From NCBI GenBank assembly GCA_017889265.1, contig JAGHEK010000011.1:1-34663 (forward strand): a DNA stretch of 34,663 bases. The letters are read 5' to 3'. The notes under the pieces are model-generated. The model was not told the DNA's origin, did not search any database, and saw only the letters and a program-made list of their open reading frames with translations. This document shows positions 10,412 through 19,747 of the stretch, piece after piece. Origin of the DNA: Romboutsia sp. (GTDB taxonomy: Bacteria; Bacillota; Clostridia; Peptostreptococcales; Peptostreptococcaceae). The position numbers were made by a program, and so were the translations under genes. Every line of letters starts with the position of its first letter. The stretch's first letter is position 1.

Positions 10412-11847
10412 TAAATAGATTCTATATGTTTATTTTTTATTTTAAATAACATCTCTGTTCCAACACCTTTTTCACTTTTTATATCCATACTTCCACCATG
10501 AAGTTTTATTATTTCATTACTTATAGCAAGTCCTAGACCGCTACCTGCTTTATTATAATCCTCTTGGAAAAATTTATCTAATACTTTCTTTAAATTTTCT
10601 TTTTCTATACCTTCTCCATTATCTGCTACTTTTATAAAAGTAAATTCATCATCTTGAGATATAAATAGTTTTATATATCCATTTTCATTAGTGAATTTTA
10701 GTGAATTTTGTATAAGGTTTATAAGAACTTGTCTTAACCTATCTTTATCACCTTGTATTTGAATTAAATTTTCATCTTCAAAGTATGCATCTAAACTTAT
10801 AGATTTTTTTCTAGATTTTACTATCAATTGATTTATAACACTTTTTACTAAATATTTTATATCAACATTTTCTATTTTTAATTTTATTCTATCAGATGAA
10901 AGTCTAGAAAAATCAAGTAATTCTTCAACTAACTTTATAAGTCTTTCCGTTTCATCTTGGATTATATTAAGACCTAAATCCAATTCTTCTTTGGTTATTC
11001 CATCATAACTTAAAGTTTCACTCCATCCTTTTATAGATGTAAGTGGCGTTCTTAACTCATGAGAAATTGATGATATAAATTCTTCTTTTAATTTATCACT
11101 TTTGTCTATTTCAGATGCCATATAAACGAAAGTATTTGCCAAATCTCGTATTTCATCATCTTCAGTTTCAATATCATTTAGTTTTATACTAAAATTTCCA
11201 TGAGCAAGTTCATTTGCAAATAGCTTAAGCTCCACTATTGGTTTAATTATAGTATTTGCAAATCTTATACTAAGAGATATTGCTATTAAAAGTATAACAA
11301 TTCCTGCAAATAAAACCCACGTACTTACTTTAAATATAACTCCATCAATCTGTGATAAAGATAAAGTATACCTTACTGCACCTTGTATTTTGTTGTTAGC
11401 TTTTATTGGAACAGATATACTCATAACATGTTCTTTAGTTTCTTCTGTCTTATACATATACGGAGTTAAATTATTATCTCCATCTAGTGCTTTTTTTACA
11501 TCTTCATATTCTAATATTTTATTACTTTTAAATCCGTACTGGTCTAATATCAGCCTTCTATCTTTATCTATTATTTGAATAGCAAAGTTTTTAGATTTTT
11601 CATCTACTGCTTGTTTATCCATTATATTTTTTATTTTAGTTTCAAAACTTGCATTATCAACATTAGAACTAGTATTGTATATAAGTTTGGTATAATATGC
11701 TTGATTATTTAGAGTTTGTTTTACATAATCATAATAATAGTTTCTTATGTACAAAATAAACATACTTTCAAATAATAATATAGTTATGATAATTATAATA
11801 AAAAAGTTTTTTATTACCCTTTTTTTTAGTCCATAAAAGTGTATCAA
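10411..11847 (-). CDS. Sensor histidine kinase (two TM, HAMP, HisKA, HATPase)
   Basis: ISSISHELRTPLTSIKGWSETL, LRQVLINLIQNSLKFT, DNGEGI, GSGLGLAI; TTG start after AAGGAAT. Confidence 0.95.
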   Translation of the reverse strand: MIHFYGLKKRVIKNFFIIIIITILLFESMFILYIRNYYYDYVKQTLNNQAYYTKLIYNTSSNVDNASFETKIKNIMDKQAVDEKSKNFAIQIIDKDRRLILDQYGFKSNKILEYEDVKKALDGDNNLTPYMYKTEETKEHVMSISVPIKANNKIQGAVRYTLSLSQIDGVIFKVSTWVLFAGIVILLIAISLSIRFANTIIKPIVELKLFANELAHGNFSIKLNDIETEDDEIRDLANTFVYMASEIDKSDKLKEEFISSISHELRTPLTSIKGWSETLSYDGITKEELDLGLNIIQDETERLIKLVEELLDFSRLSSDRIKLKIENVDIKYLVKSVINQLIVKSRKKSISLDAYFEDENLIQIQGDKDRLRQVLINLIQNSLKFTNENGYIKLFISQDDEFTFIKVADNGEGIEKENLKKVLDKFFQEDYNKAGSGLGLAISNEIIKLHGGSMDIKSEKGVGTEMLFKIKNKHIESI

Positions 11848-11853
11848 TGTTTA

Positions 11854-12546
11854 TTATTCCTTTCTAAAACAATAGCCATATCCCCATACAGTCTGTATAT
11901 ATTTAGGCTTAGAAGGATCATCTTCTATTTTATTTCTTATCCTTCTTATATTAACGTCTACTATTTTAAAATCGTATAGACTATTATTTCCCCAAACTTC
12001 TTGTAAAATTTGTTCTCTACTTAAAGATTTTTTAGTATTATCCATTAGATATTTTACTATAGCAAGTTCTGTTGGAGTAAGTTCTATTTCCTTATTATTT
12101 TTAAATAGTTTTCTTTTGTCCAAATCTAATATAAAAGGCGGTAAAACTACTTTATTAGTATCTAATACTTCTTCATCTTTTTTAACTCTTCTTAATAAAG
12201 CATTTATTCTAAATAATAGCTCTTTTATACTAAAAGGTTTTATTATATAATCATCTGCACCTGACATAAAACCTTCTATTTTATCTTCTTCTTGTGATTT
12301 AGCTGTAAGCATTATTATTCCTACATTTTCGAAATTTTGTCTTATATACTTACAAACATCTGTTCCGTTTATATCTGGCAACATAACATCTAAAAGAGCT
12401 ATTTTTATATTATTTTCACTAATTTTTTCAAGTGCTTCTTGTCCATTTTGTGCTTCAATTACTTCATAACCTTCTCTTTTTAGATTGATAGCCACAAAAC
12501 TCCTTATACCTACTTCATCTTCTAGTATCAATATTTTATCACTCAT
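11854..12546 (-). CDS. OmpR/PhoB-family response regulator
   Basis: ILILEDEVGIRSFV, ALLDVMLPDINGTDV, winged helix LTPTELAIVKYLMDN...DVNIRRIRNKIEDDPSKPKYIQTVWGYGYCF. Confidence 0.96.
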   Translation of the reverse strand: MSDKILILEDEVGIRSFVAINLKREGYEVIEAQNGQEALEKISENNIKIALLDVMLPDINGTDVCKYIRQNFENVGIIMLTAKSQEEDKIEGFMSGADDYIIKPFSIKELLFRINALLRRVKKDEEVLDTNKVVLPPFILDLDKRKLFKNNKEIELTPTELAIVKYLMDNTKKSLSREQILQEVWGNNSLYDFKIVDVNIRRIRNKIEDDPSKPKYIQTVWGYGYCFRKE

Positions 12547-12562
12547 TTTAAAAAATCTCCTT

Positions 12563-13855
12563 TTAATCTATTAAAGAAAACTTATTTTTTAACGTTTCAA
12601 AATTAATGTTTAATGTTTCACATAGCTTAGAATTATTTATTATCAAATTAAAATTATGATTGTAATTATTAAGTAATATATATTCCCCTTTTGAAATATC
12701 TGAAATTTCTTCTACTTTTGAATTTTTATTAGTTATCTTTAACATAAATATATCTTTTATATTTTTATATTTATCCATATAATTAAATTTCAAAATAGTT
12801 CCATCTTGTATAGTTTCTTCATCGACATAAATTTTATCTACCAAATTTGGTATTAATTCCATTTTAAAATTATAATCATAATTATAATAAATTTGACTCA
12901 CAAAATTTAATTTTGGAGAATCTTTATAAGTCAAATCTAATTTATTCCAATTTATATAAAAATCAGAATCTGTGCTATTTTTTATCATCGGTATTTCTAT
13001 TATACCATCATCATTTATATCTCTAGGATTTATAAAATATTTTTTGAAAAGTACTCCAGTATTTTCAAATAAATCTTGTAATTTACCATTTTCAAATAAA
13101 AATACTTTGGTATTATAACCATCTTGTCTAACACTTGGATAATCTATTATTATACCTTTTTTGTTTTTATCTAAATTTCCAAATGTAATATATGAACTAT
13201 TTATATTCCTAACATCTTCAATTTCTTTAAAATCTATTAATTTTATTTTATCTGTATAATTTAATACACTAATATATGCTTTATTTTCTAGAAAATTATG
13301 CGATGTAACTAAAATATCTAATATATCGTCAGAATTTATAAAATCGATAAAAACTTTTATGTCTTTTATATTTTCTTTACCTGATATCCATTCAGATTTT
13401 AAAGTATATATTTTTTCAAGTTCGTTATCTTTTAACTCATATACAAATAAGTTCGTTTCTTTAATGTTCTTTACTAGTAATATAATTTCTTTTATACCAT
13501 CTGAATTCAAATCGTAAAAATTAGCGTATTCGATACTATTTCCAGCTTCTATTATATTATCGATTTTTTTTAGTTTATTATCTTTTACATCTATTAAACT
13601 AACTATTATTTCTGAATTTATTTCACTTTCTTCTTCAACTATTTTATCTATCTTTTCAAAAACAACAATTTCATCAGAGGAATCCCTATCTAAATTAACT
13701 TGATTTATTTTTCCAACCTCTTTGCTATTTAAAGGATTAGTTAATGTCATATCTATTTGAGGTAGGATTTGCTGTATTTTTTTATATAAAATATAATTTT
13801 GTTCACTATAAATCGGCTTTTCATCTATCAACTGCTCTGGTGATTTTACACTCAT
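12563..13855 (-). CDS. Putative exported lipoprotein, FG-GAP/VCBS-like repeats; likely true start upstream (TTG 13909) with an in-frame TGA
   Basis: Repeated 'NQVNLDRDSSDEIVVF', 'NFYDLNSDGIKEIILL', 'FINSDDILDILVTS', 'PRDINDDGIIEIPMI' calcium-loop-like blades. In-frame upstream sequence reads MFRL*ILFFILISTTGCSMSVK. Confidence 0.75.
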   Translation of the reverse strand: MSVKSPEQLIDEKPIYSEQNYILYKKIQQILPQIDMTLTNPLNSKEVGKINQVNLDRDSSDEIVVFEKIDKIVEEESEINSEIIVSLIDVKDNKLKKIDNIIEAGNSIEYANFYDLNSDGIKEIILLVKNIKETNLFVYELKDNELEKIYTLKSEWISGKENIKDIKVFIDFINSDDILDILVTSHNFLENKAYISVLNYTDKIKLIDFKEIEDVRNINSSYITFGNLDKNKKGIIIDYPSVRQDGYNTKVFLFENGKLQDLFENTGVLFKKYFINPRDINDDGIIEIPMIKNSTDSDFYINWNKLDLTYKDSPKLNFVSQIYYNYDYNFKMELIPNLVDKIYVDEETIQDGTILKFNYMDKYKNIKDIFMLKITNKNSKVEEISDISKGEYILLNNYNHNFNLIINNSKLCETLNINFETLKNKFSLID

Positions 13856-13947
13856 ACTACATCCTGTTGTAGATATTAATATAAAAAATAAAATTCATAA
13901 TCTAAACAAATTAAAACACCTCTTTTTTAATAAACTACAATAACTTT

Positions 13948-13980
13948 AAAAATAGAAGTCTTAATTAGACTTCTATTTTT
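13948..13980 (-). terminator. Intrinsic terminator overlapping the stop codon of the 95-aa gene
   Basis: AAAAATAGAAGTCT-AATT-AGACTTCTATTTTT near-perfect inverted repeat. Confidence 0.75.
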
Positions 13981-14260
13981 TAGGAAATTTATCTTCAGAC
14001 CACACTATATCTGCACTATTTCTATTTAAAGAAACATCTTCTTTATTATTCATATTATCAATATTACTTTTTTTAGATTTTCTTTTTAGAACAAATCTTG
14101 ATTTTCTTCTAGTTTTAAGATTAGTTGTATCTTCTACCTTTTCACTATTTATCTCATTTAATAATATGTCATTATATCTTTCTTCATAAAGAACTTCCTT
14201 ATTTATCTCATTATCTTCAACTACTTTGGATTTCTTTTTTCTATGTTTTAATAAAGCCAT
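13973..14260 (-). CDS. Hypothetical basic 95-aa protein
   Basis: ORF with GGAGG RBS upstream of ATG at 14260; Lys/Arg-rich clusters. Confidence 0.6.
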   Translation of the reverse strand: MALLKHRKKKSKVVEDNEINKEVLYEERYNDILLNEINSEKVEDTTNLKTRRKSRFVLKRKSKKSNIDNMNNKEDVSLNRNSADIVWSEDKFPKK

Positions 14261-14314
14261 AATATACCTCCATAAATAATATTTATATAAGTATATTAAG
14301 ATTATATTTATTTA

Positions 14315-14890
14315 TTATCCTTTTTTCTCTATGAGTATTAAATCTGGTGGATTATTTATTTGGTTTATAAATGAAGAACTTAATACGTTAAATTGTTCTT
14401 GATTTACTTTTGTCAAAAATTTATATAATTCATTTTTTTCATATGCCCCACCTTCATGTCCTGAATAAATGGCTATACTAATTATACCATTAGGTTTTAA
14501 CAAATTCATTCCCTTTTTTATAGCTTCTATTGTAGTATGTGGCTTAGTTATTATATTGTGGTCACCTTTTGGCAAATATCCTAAATTAAATATCATAAAA
14601 TCTATTTGTTTATCTATATATCTATCGATATTCTCATGTCCATCAAGAATTAACTTCGTTCTACTTAATAAATTTTCTTTTTCTAATTTTTCCTTAGTAG
14701 AAATTAAAGCTTCTTTTTGGATATCAAAAGAATATAAAAAACCTTCCTCACCTATTATCTTAGCAAGATATAAAGTATCATACCCATTTCCCATAGTAGC
14801 ATCTACAACTATATCTCCTTTTTTAACTAATTTTTCTATGTACATTTTATTTATATCAGTAATCTTAGTTAAATACTTAGCCCTAAGCAT
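14315..14890 (-). CDS. mnmM: Class I SAM-dependent methyltransferase of the YtqB/MnmM (tRNA mnm5s2U) family
   Basis: VVDATMGNGYDTLYLAKIIG, FNLGYLPKGDHNIITKPHTTIEAI, AIYSGHEGG; family-typical motifs. Confidence 0.8.
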   Translation of the reverse strand: MLRAKYLTKITDINKMYIEKLVKKGDIVVDATMGNGYDTLYLAKIIGEEGFLYSFDIQKEALISTKEKLEKENLLSRTKLILDGHENIDRYIDKQIDFMIFNLGYLPKGDHNIITKPHTTIEAIKKGMNLLKPNGIISIAIYSGHEGGAYEKNELYKFLTKVNQEQFNVLSSSFINQINNPPDLILIEKKG

Positions 14891-14898
14891 AAATCCTC

Positions 14899-15612
14899 CT
14901 ATAAACTTTTTAAGTAAGCTATCTCATCAGATGTTAAATATCTATATTTCCCTATTTCTACATCTTTTATGTTTAAATTCCCCACCGAAACTCTTTTTAA
15001 TCTAAGAACTGGATGATTTATAGCTCTGCACATTTTTCTTACCTGTCTATTTTTACCTTCATGTATTTGAATTTTACATATCGAATAATTCTTTTCTAAA
15101 TTAGTTTTTACAACCTTTATCTTTGCAGGTGCAGTTTTGTAATCTTCAATATAAAGACCATCTCTAAAATTTTCTAATTCATTTTCAGTAGGTATACCTT
15201 TTACTATCGCCATATAAGTTTTATACACACTATGTTTTGGATGAGTCAATGTGTAAGTCAAATCTCCATCATTAGTTAATATAAGAAGCCCGCTCGTTTC
15301 ATAATCTAATCTTCCTACAGGATAAATTCTTTCTTTTATATCAGTTATTAAATCTAAAACACTAGGTCTATCAAATTGATCCTTAACAGTAGTTATATAC
15401 CCTTCTGGCTTATTTAAAACTATATAAACTAAGTTTTCACTAGGTTTTATTTCTTTATCATCTAATAAGACTATATCATTTTTTTCATCTATATCATAAG
15501 AAAGTTCTGTAACAACTTTCGAATTAACTTTTACTCTGCCACTAAGTATTATCTCTTCAGATTTTCTTCTAGATGCAATATTGCACGATGCTAAATATTT
15601 ATTTATCCTCAT
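14899..15612 (-). CDS. rluB: RluB/RsuA-family pseudouridine synthase
   Basis: S4 domain MRINKYLASCNIASRRKSEEIILSGRVKVN; VGRLDYETSGLLILTNDGDL; GKNRQVRKM. Confidence 0.9.
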   Translation of the reverse strand: MRINKYLASCNIASRRKSEEIILSGRVKVNSKVVTELSYDIDEKNDIVLLDDKEIKPSENLVYIVLNKPEGYITTVKDQFDRPSVLDLITDIKERIYPVGRLDYETSGLLILTNDGDLTYTLTHPKHSVYKTYMAIVKGIPTENELENFRDGLYIEDYKTAPAKIKVVKTNLEKNYSICKIQIHEGKNRQVRKMCRAINHPVLRLKRVSVGNLNIKDVEIGKYRYLTSDEIAYLKSL

Positions 15613-15663
15613 TTTTTCACCTTTTATCTAAAAATTATACAATTATATATTATCATAATTTTA

Positions 15664-15698
15664 CAAAAAAGCATAAAAGTATTTACTCCTATGCTTTT
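15664..15698 (-). terminator. Probable intrinsic terminator
   Basis: AAAAGCATA ... TATGCTTTT inverted repeat at the 3' end of the 15697-16284 gene. Confidence 0.5.
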
Positions 15699-16284
15699 AT
15701 ATATATCTAAACAATTTAGTTAAATTAAAATCTATAACATTTATATCATAAAAATCTTCGTAATCTTTTTTATCTGATACAATTAAAACTTTAGGTACGT
15801 CAAAAAATGGTATACTACACTTTTTTATTTTCTCATCTAGATCATAATATTTTAAGGTATTAAAATTATTAAAATCAACATCTATTACAAGTTGATTTGG
15901 TATTAAATTATAATCAAGATACTCAATATAAATATCAAAAGTATCTTGATCTAATTTAATATTCCTATAAAATCTATTAATCTTATATCCTGCTATGCTT
16001 AATCTAATATTTATTTCTGTACCTATTATAGCTTTTATTAAATCATTACCTTTATAAACTTTATTACCGTTTAAATAATATACGTATGAATTGTCTTTAC
16101 ATTCATAACATAAACAATTTATAGGATATTTCTTTAAAGTATAATCATTACACATTTTTTTTAAAGTTTTTCTTATATTTCTTCTTGAAATATTTTTATA
16201 TCCCAAATATTTATAAATTTGTAATTCAGTTATACACCTTACTCTACTAATTAATAACAGTACTTCTTTTTCTAGAGTTCCCAT
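15697..16284 (-). CDS. Hypothetical protein with N-terminal winged-helix-like region (replication-relaxation-like)
   Basis: EVLLLISRVRCITELQIYKYLGYKNISRRNIRKTLKKM helix-turn-helix-like start. Confidence 0.6.
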   Translation of the reverse strand: MGTLEKEVLLLISRVRCITELQIYKYLGYKNISRRNIRKTLKKMCNDYTLKKYPINCLCYECKDNSYVYYLNGNKVYKGNDLIKAIIGTEINIRLSIAGYKINRFYRNIKLDQDTFDIYIEYLDYNLIPNQLVIDVDFNNFNTLKYYDLDEKIKKCSIPFFDVPKVLIVSDKKDYEDFYDINVIDFNLTKLFRYI

Positions 16285-16364
16285 ATATACTCTCCCTCGA
16301 TGAAAATTATTACGTCAAACTGTATTATTAATATATTAATTAGTAGATAAAAGTGTACTAAGCT

Positions 16365-16922
16365 TTAATTTATTTTTCGATTTATTACTTTAGCAACTAT
16401 GAATGATAATAAAAAAACAACAACTACTACGATAATTTTTTTAGGACTCCTAAAAAATTCTTCTAAATCATATCCTATATAACTTCCAATTAGAAATAAC
16501 ATTGTTTTTCCACATATCATAGAAGGTATGAATACACTTTTAGAAATACGACTAAAACCTGCACAAATACTTATTAAAAAACTAGGAATAAAAATGATAC
16601 TATAACAAAAAAATATCACTATATATCCTTGTTTTTTTATCCAAGAAGTTATTTTATCCATTTTTTCATTATTATAATTTTTAAAAAGTGTTTCTCTAAA
16701 TTTCATAGCTAAAGTATATATAATAAAAGTTCCTGTACAAGAACCTATAATAGAGGCTATTATCCCCTTAGTAAATCCAAGAAGAGCACTATTTAGAACA
16801 ACTATAGCAAAAAGTGGTATAACGGGAAAAAAACTCTCCAAAAAAGTCAATAATATACCTATTATAAATAATATCTCCTTATTATCTTTGGCTATTAAAA
16901 TAAGCCCTTCTAAATAATCCAT
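16365..16922 (-). CDS. VTT-domain (DedA/TVP38-like) membrane protein
   Basis: Multiple TM segments; LESFFPVIPLFAIVVLNSALLGFTKGIIASIIGSCTGTFIIYTLAMKFR. Confidence 0.85.
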   Translation of the reverse strand: MDYLEGLILIAKDNKEILFIIGILLTFLESFFPVIPLFAIVVLNSALLGFTKGIIASIIGSCTGTFIIYTLAMKFRETLFKNYNNEKMDKITSWIKKQGYIVIFFCYSIIFIPSFLISICAGFSRISKSVFIPSMICGKTMLFLIGSYIGYDLEEFFRSPKKIIVVVVVFLLSFIVAKVINRKIN

Positions 16923-16976
16923 AAAAAATACCTTTCATTTTTTAGATATATTATATCATTTTTATTTAAATTATAA

Positions 16977-17285
16977 TCATATTAAATTAAAATAATTATT
17001 AAGACCTTTCTCTAAATTATATAAATTTAAAAAACCTTCCTCATATAAAGTTTGACATGCAATCATACTTCTTTTTCCTCCACTACAAATGCAAACTATC
17101 TCACTATTTTTATATTCATATAGCTCATCAACTCTAAACATAAGTTCATGAAGAGGTATATTTATAGAATTTTTTATATTTTTCTCCTTAAATTCATAGT
17201 TTTCTCTAACATCTAATAAAACTATATTCTTATTTTCTTTAATCATATTATTTAATTTAACTTTGTCTATATTTTCAAAAAACAT
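16977..17285 (-). CDS. Rhodanese-like domain protein
   Basis: IVLLDVRENYEFKEKNIKNSINIPLHEL; active-site loop CSGGKRS. Confidence 0.92.
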   Translation of the reverse strand: MFFENIDKVKLNNMIKENKNIVLLDVRENYEFKEKNIKNSINIPLHELMFRVDELYEYKNSEIVCICSGGKRSMIACQTLYEEGFLNLYNLEKGLNNYFNLI

Positions 17286-17393
17286 TTCTTTACTCCTTCT
17301 TAAATATACTACTATTTTTATATTCCCAAATTTAAATAATGTGTATCAAAAAATATTTTCAAATCATAATTTTATAATAAAGGGGTGTTTTAA

Positions 17394-17615
17394 ATGAAAC
17401 TTACAGATGTAAAAATAAAAAATACTGTTATAGTTGATAAATTATATTTTAAGGATAAAACTAGAGAAAGAATGCTTTCATTAGGTTTGACGCCTGGAAC
17501 AAAAGTAACTGTATTAAAAAAAGGTCCCAAAAATAATCTAGCTATTTATAAATTTAGAGGATGTAAAATAGCATTGAGGAATACTGAAAGTGATTTAATA
17601 ATAGTTAAGGAGTGA
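17394..17615 (+). CDS. feoA: Ferrous iron transport protein A
   Basis: RERMLSLGLTPGTKVTVLKKGPKNNLAIYKFRGCKIALR SH3-like; overlaps feoB. Confidence 0.93.
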   Translation: MKLTDVKIKNTVIVDKLYFKDKTRERMLSLGLTPGTKVTVLKKGPKNNLAIYKFRGCKIALRNTESDLIIVKE

Positions 17616-19708
17616 TGAATATTACTAGTACTGTAAATTATTTAAAAGATATGTTTGATATAGATAAAAAACAAGATGAAATAGTAGTAGCTCTTGCAGG
17701 AAATCCAAATACAGGAAAAAGCACTATTTTCAATTCTTTAACAGGTCTTAATCAACATACAGGAAACTGGCCTGGAAAAACAGTTTCAACGGCAAGAGGT
17801 TACTTTAAATATAAAGATGATAAATATATGTTAGTAGATTTACCTGGTACTTATTCTTTATTTTATTCATCAGAAGAAGAACTTGTTGCTCGTGATTTTA
17901 TATGCTTTGGTAAACCAGATATAGTTTTAGTAGTTTGTGATGCAAATTCACTAGAAAGAAACTTTAATTTATTATTTCAAATTATGGAACTAACAAAAAA
18001 CATTGTTCTGTGTATAAATCTAATAGATGAGGCAAATAAAAACGGCTTAAGTATAGATAAACATTATCTAGAAAACAAACTCAAAATACCTGTTATATTA
18101 ACTTCTGCTAGAAATAACATAGGTATTGACGAACTTTTAGAAACTATTTACTTACAAAAATATAAAAACAACTTTGAAAATATGGTACTTACTTATAATA
18201 AAAATATAGAAGATACAATAAAACCTATTGAAAGAAAATTAAATAAATTAAATTGTATAGATAGTAGGTGGTTATCTCTTAGAATTTTAGATGGTGATGA
18301 AACTATATTCGCTTCAATGAAAAAATATCTAGAAAAAGATGATTTTGAATATATAAAAAATATAAAAAATCAATTAAATTATGATAAAGAAATTATTAGA
18401 GATGAACTTATAAAAACTAATTATAAATATGCAGAGGATATATCAAAAAAATCTGTTAAAAATTCGATAAGTAGTATAGATAAAGATGAAAAAATAGATA
18501 ATATAGTAACATCAAATATATTCGGAATACCTATTATGATTTTACTACTTACATTAACTCTGTGGTTTACTATACAAGGCGCTAACTATCCTTCTAGTTT
18601 TCTATCTAATATGTTTTTTAATATTGAACCGCACATATTTAATTTTTTTAGCTATTTAAATTTACCTATATCACTTAATGAGCTTTTAGTGTTTGGTGTT
18701 TATAGAACTCTTACTTGGGTTATAGCTGTAATGTTACCACCTATGGCAATATTTTTTCCTATATTCACAATACTAGAAGATTTAGGATATCTTCCTAGGA
18801 TTGCATTTAATTTAGACCATTTATTCAAAAAAGCTTGTGCACACGGAAAACAGAGTTTGACTATGTGTATGGGATTTGGTTGTAATGCTTGTGGAGTAAT
18901 TGGATGTAGAATAATAGAATCTCCTCGTGAAAGATTAATAGCTATACTAACTAATAATTTCGTTCCTTGTAACGGAAGATTTCCTACTTTAATAACCATA
19001 TCTACTATATTCTTTGCATCTTACTTTAATAGTTCATTTTTATCTTCCTCAGTAACGGCTTTATCTGTAACTTTACTTATAATATTTAGTATATCTATAA
19101 CTTTATTAGTATCTTTTATATTATCAAAAACTCTATTAAAAGGTATACCTTCTACTTTTACTCTAGAACTCCCACCTTATAGAGTTCCTCAATTTGGTAA
19201 AGTTATATATACTTCTATAATTGATAGAACAATGTTTGTATTAAGTAGAGCTATTATAGTAGCCATACCTGCTGGAGTAATCATATGGATTTTTACAAAT
19301 ATTTATATAGACAATATTTCTATACTAAATCATATAGCTAATTTTCTTAACCCTTTTGCTAAATTAATAGGATTAGACGGATTTATACTACTTGCATTCA
19401 TATTAGGTTTTCCTGCTAATGAAATAGTAATTCCTATATTAATTATGTCATATCTTAATACAAACACAATGGTAGAATTAGATAATATAAATGCTCTTGG
19501 TGAAATTCTAATAAATAATGGTTGGACTCATTTGACAGCGCTAAATGTTATGCTATTTAGCCTTCTACATTGGCCTTGTAGTACAACACTACTTACTATA
19601 AAAAAAGAGACCAACAGTATAAAATGGACTTTTCTAGGATTTTTAATCCCAACTATAATCTCATTTATAGTATGTGGTTTTACTACACTTATATATAATA
19701 TCATCTAA
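17612..19708 (+). CDS. feoB: Ferrous iron transport protein B
   Basis: G1 ALAGNPNTGKSTIFNSLTG, G3 DLPGTYSL, Gate regions CGFGCNACGVIGCRIIESPRERLIAILTNNFVPCNGRFPTL-like; polytopic C-terminus. Confidence 0.97.
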   Translation: MMNITSTVNYLKDMFDIDKKQDEIVVALAGNPNTGKSTIFNSLTGLNQHTGNWPGKTVSTARGYFKYKDDKYMLVDLPGTYSLFYSSEEELVARDFICFGKPDIVLVVCDANSLERNFNLLFQIMELTKNIVLCINLIDEANKNGLSIDKHYLENKLKIPVILTSARNNIGIDELLETIYLQKYKNNFENMVLTYNKNIEDTIKPIERKLNKLNCIDSRWLSLRILDGDETIFASMKKYLEKDDFEYIKNIKNQLNYDKEIIRDELIKTNYKYAEDISKKSVKNSISSIDKDEKIDNIVTSNIFGIPIMILLLTLTLWFTIQGANYPSSFLSNMFFNIEPHIFNFFSYLNLPISLNELLVFGVYRTLTWVIAVMLPPMAIFFPIFTILEDLGYLPRIAFNLDHLFKKACAHGKQSLTMCMGFGCNACGVIGCRIIESPRERLIAILTNNFVPCNGRFPTLITISTIFFASYFNSSFLSSSVTALSVTLLIIFSISITLLVSFILSKTLLKGIPSTFTLELPPYRVPQFGKVIYTSIIDRTMFVLSRAIIVAIPAGVIIWIFTNIYIDNISILNHIANFLNPFAKLIGLDGFILLAFILGFPANEIVIPILIMSYLNTNTMVELDNINALGEILINNGWTHLTALNVMLFSLLHWPCSTTLLTIKKETNSIKWTFLGFLIPTIISFIVCGFTTLIYNII

Positions 19709-19747
19709 GTATATATTGTCGCATAATAAATGCGACAATATATACTT
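19707..19747. terminator. Long perfect inverted repeat between convergent genes, likely bidirectional terminator
   Basis: 18-bp perfect arms AAGTATATATTGTCGCAT-AATAA-ATGCGACAATATATACTT. Confidence 0.65.

Noticed and set aside
13895-13897. UGA as a selenocysteine codon in the lipoprotein signal peptide
   Set aside because: The residue is in a hydrophobic signal sequence, with no redox context and no evident SECIS hairpin just downstream (the following bases are T/A-rich). Mutation or error is more likely.
14469-15005. Plus-strand 178-aa ORF
   Set aside because: Antisense to mnmM-like and rluB genes that have clear motifs; hydrophobic composition is a by-product of AT-rich antisense reading.
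16326-16339. ATTAATATATTAAT palindrome
   Set aside because: Pure A/T palindromes of this length are expected by chance in this composition.
18700-18999. Minus-strand 99-aa ORF inside feoB
   Set aside because: Antisense to conserved feoB membrane domain; no recognisable product.
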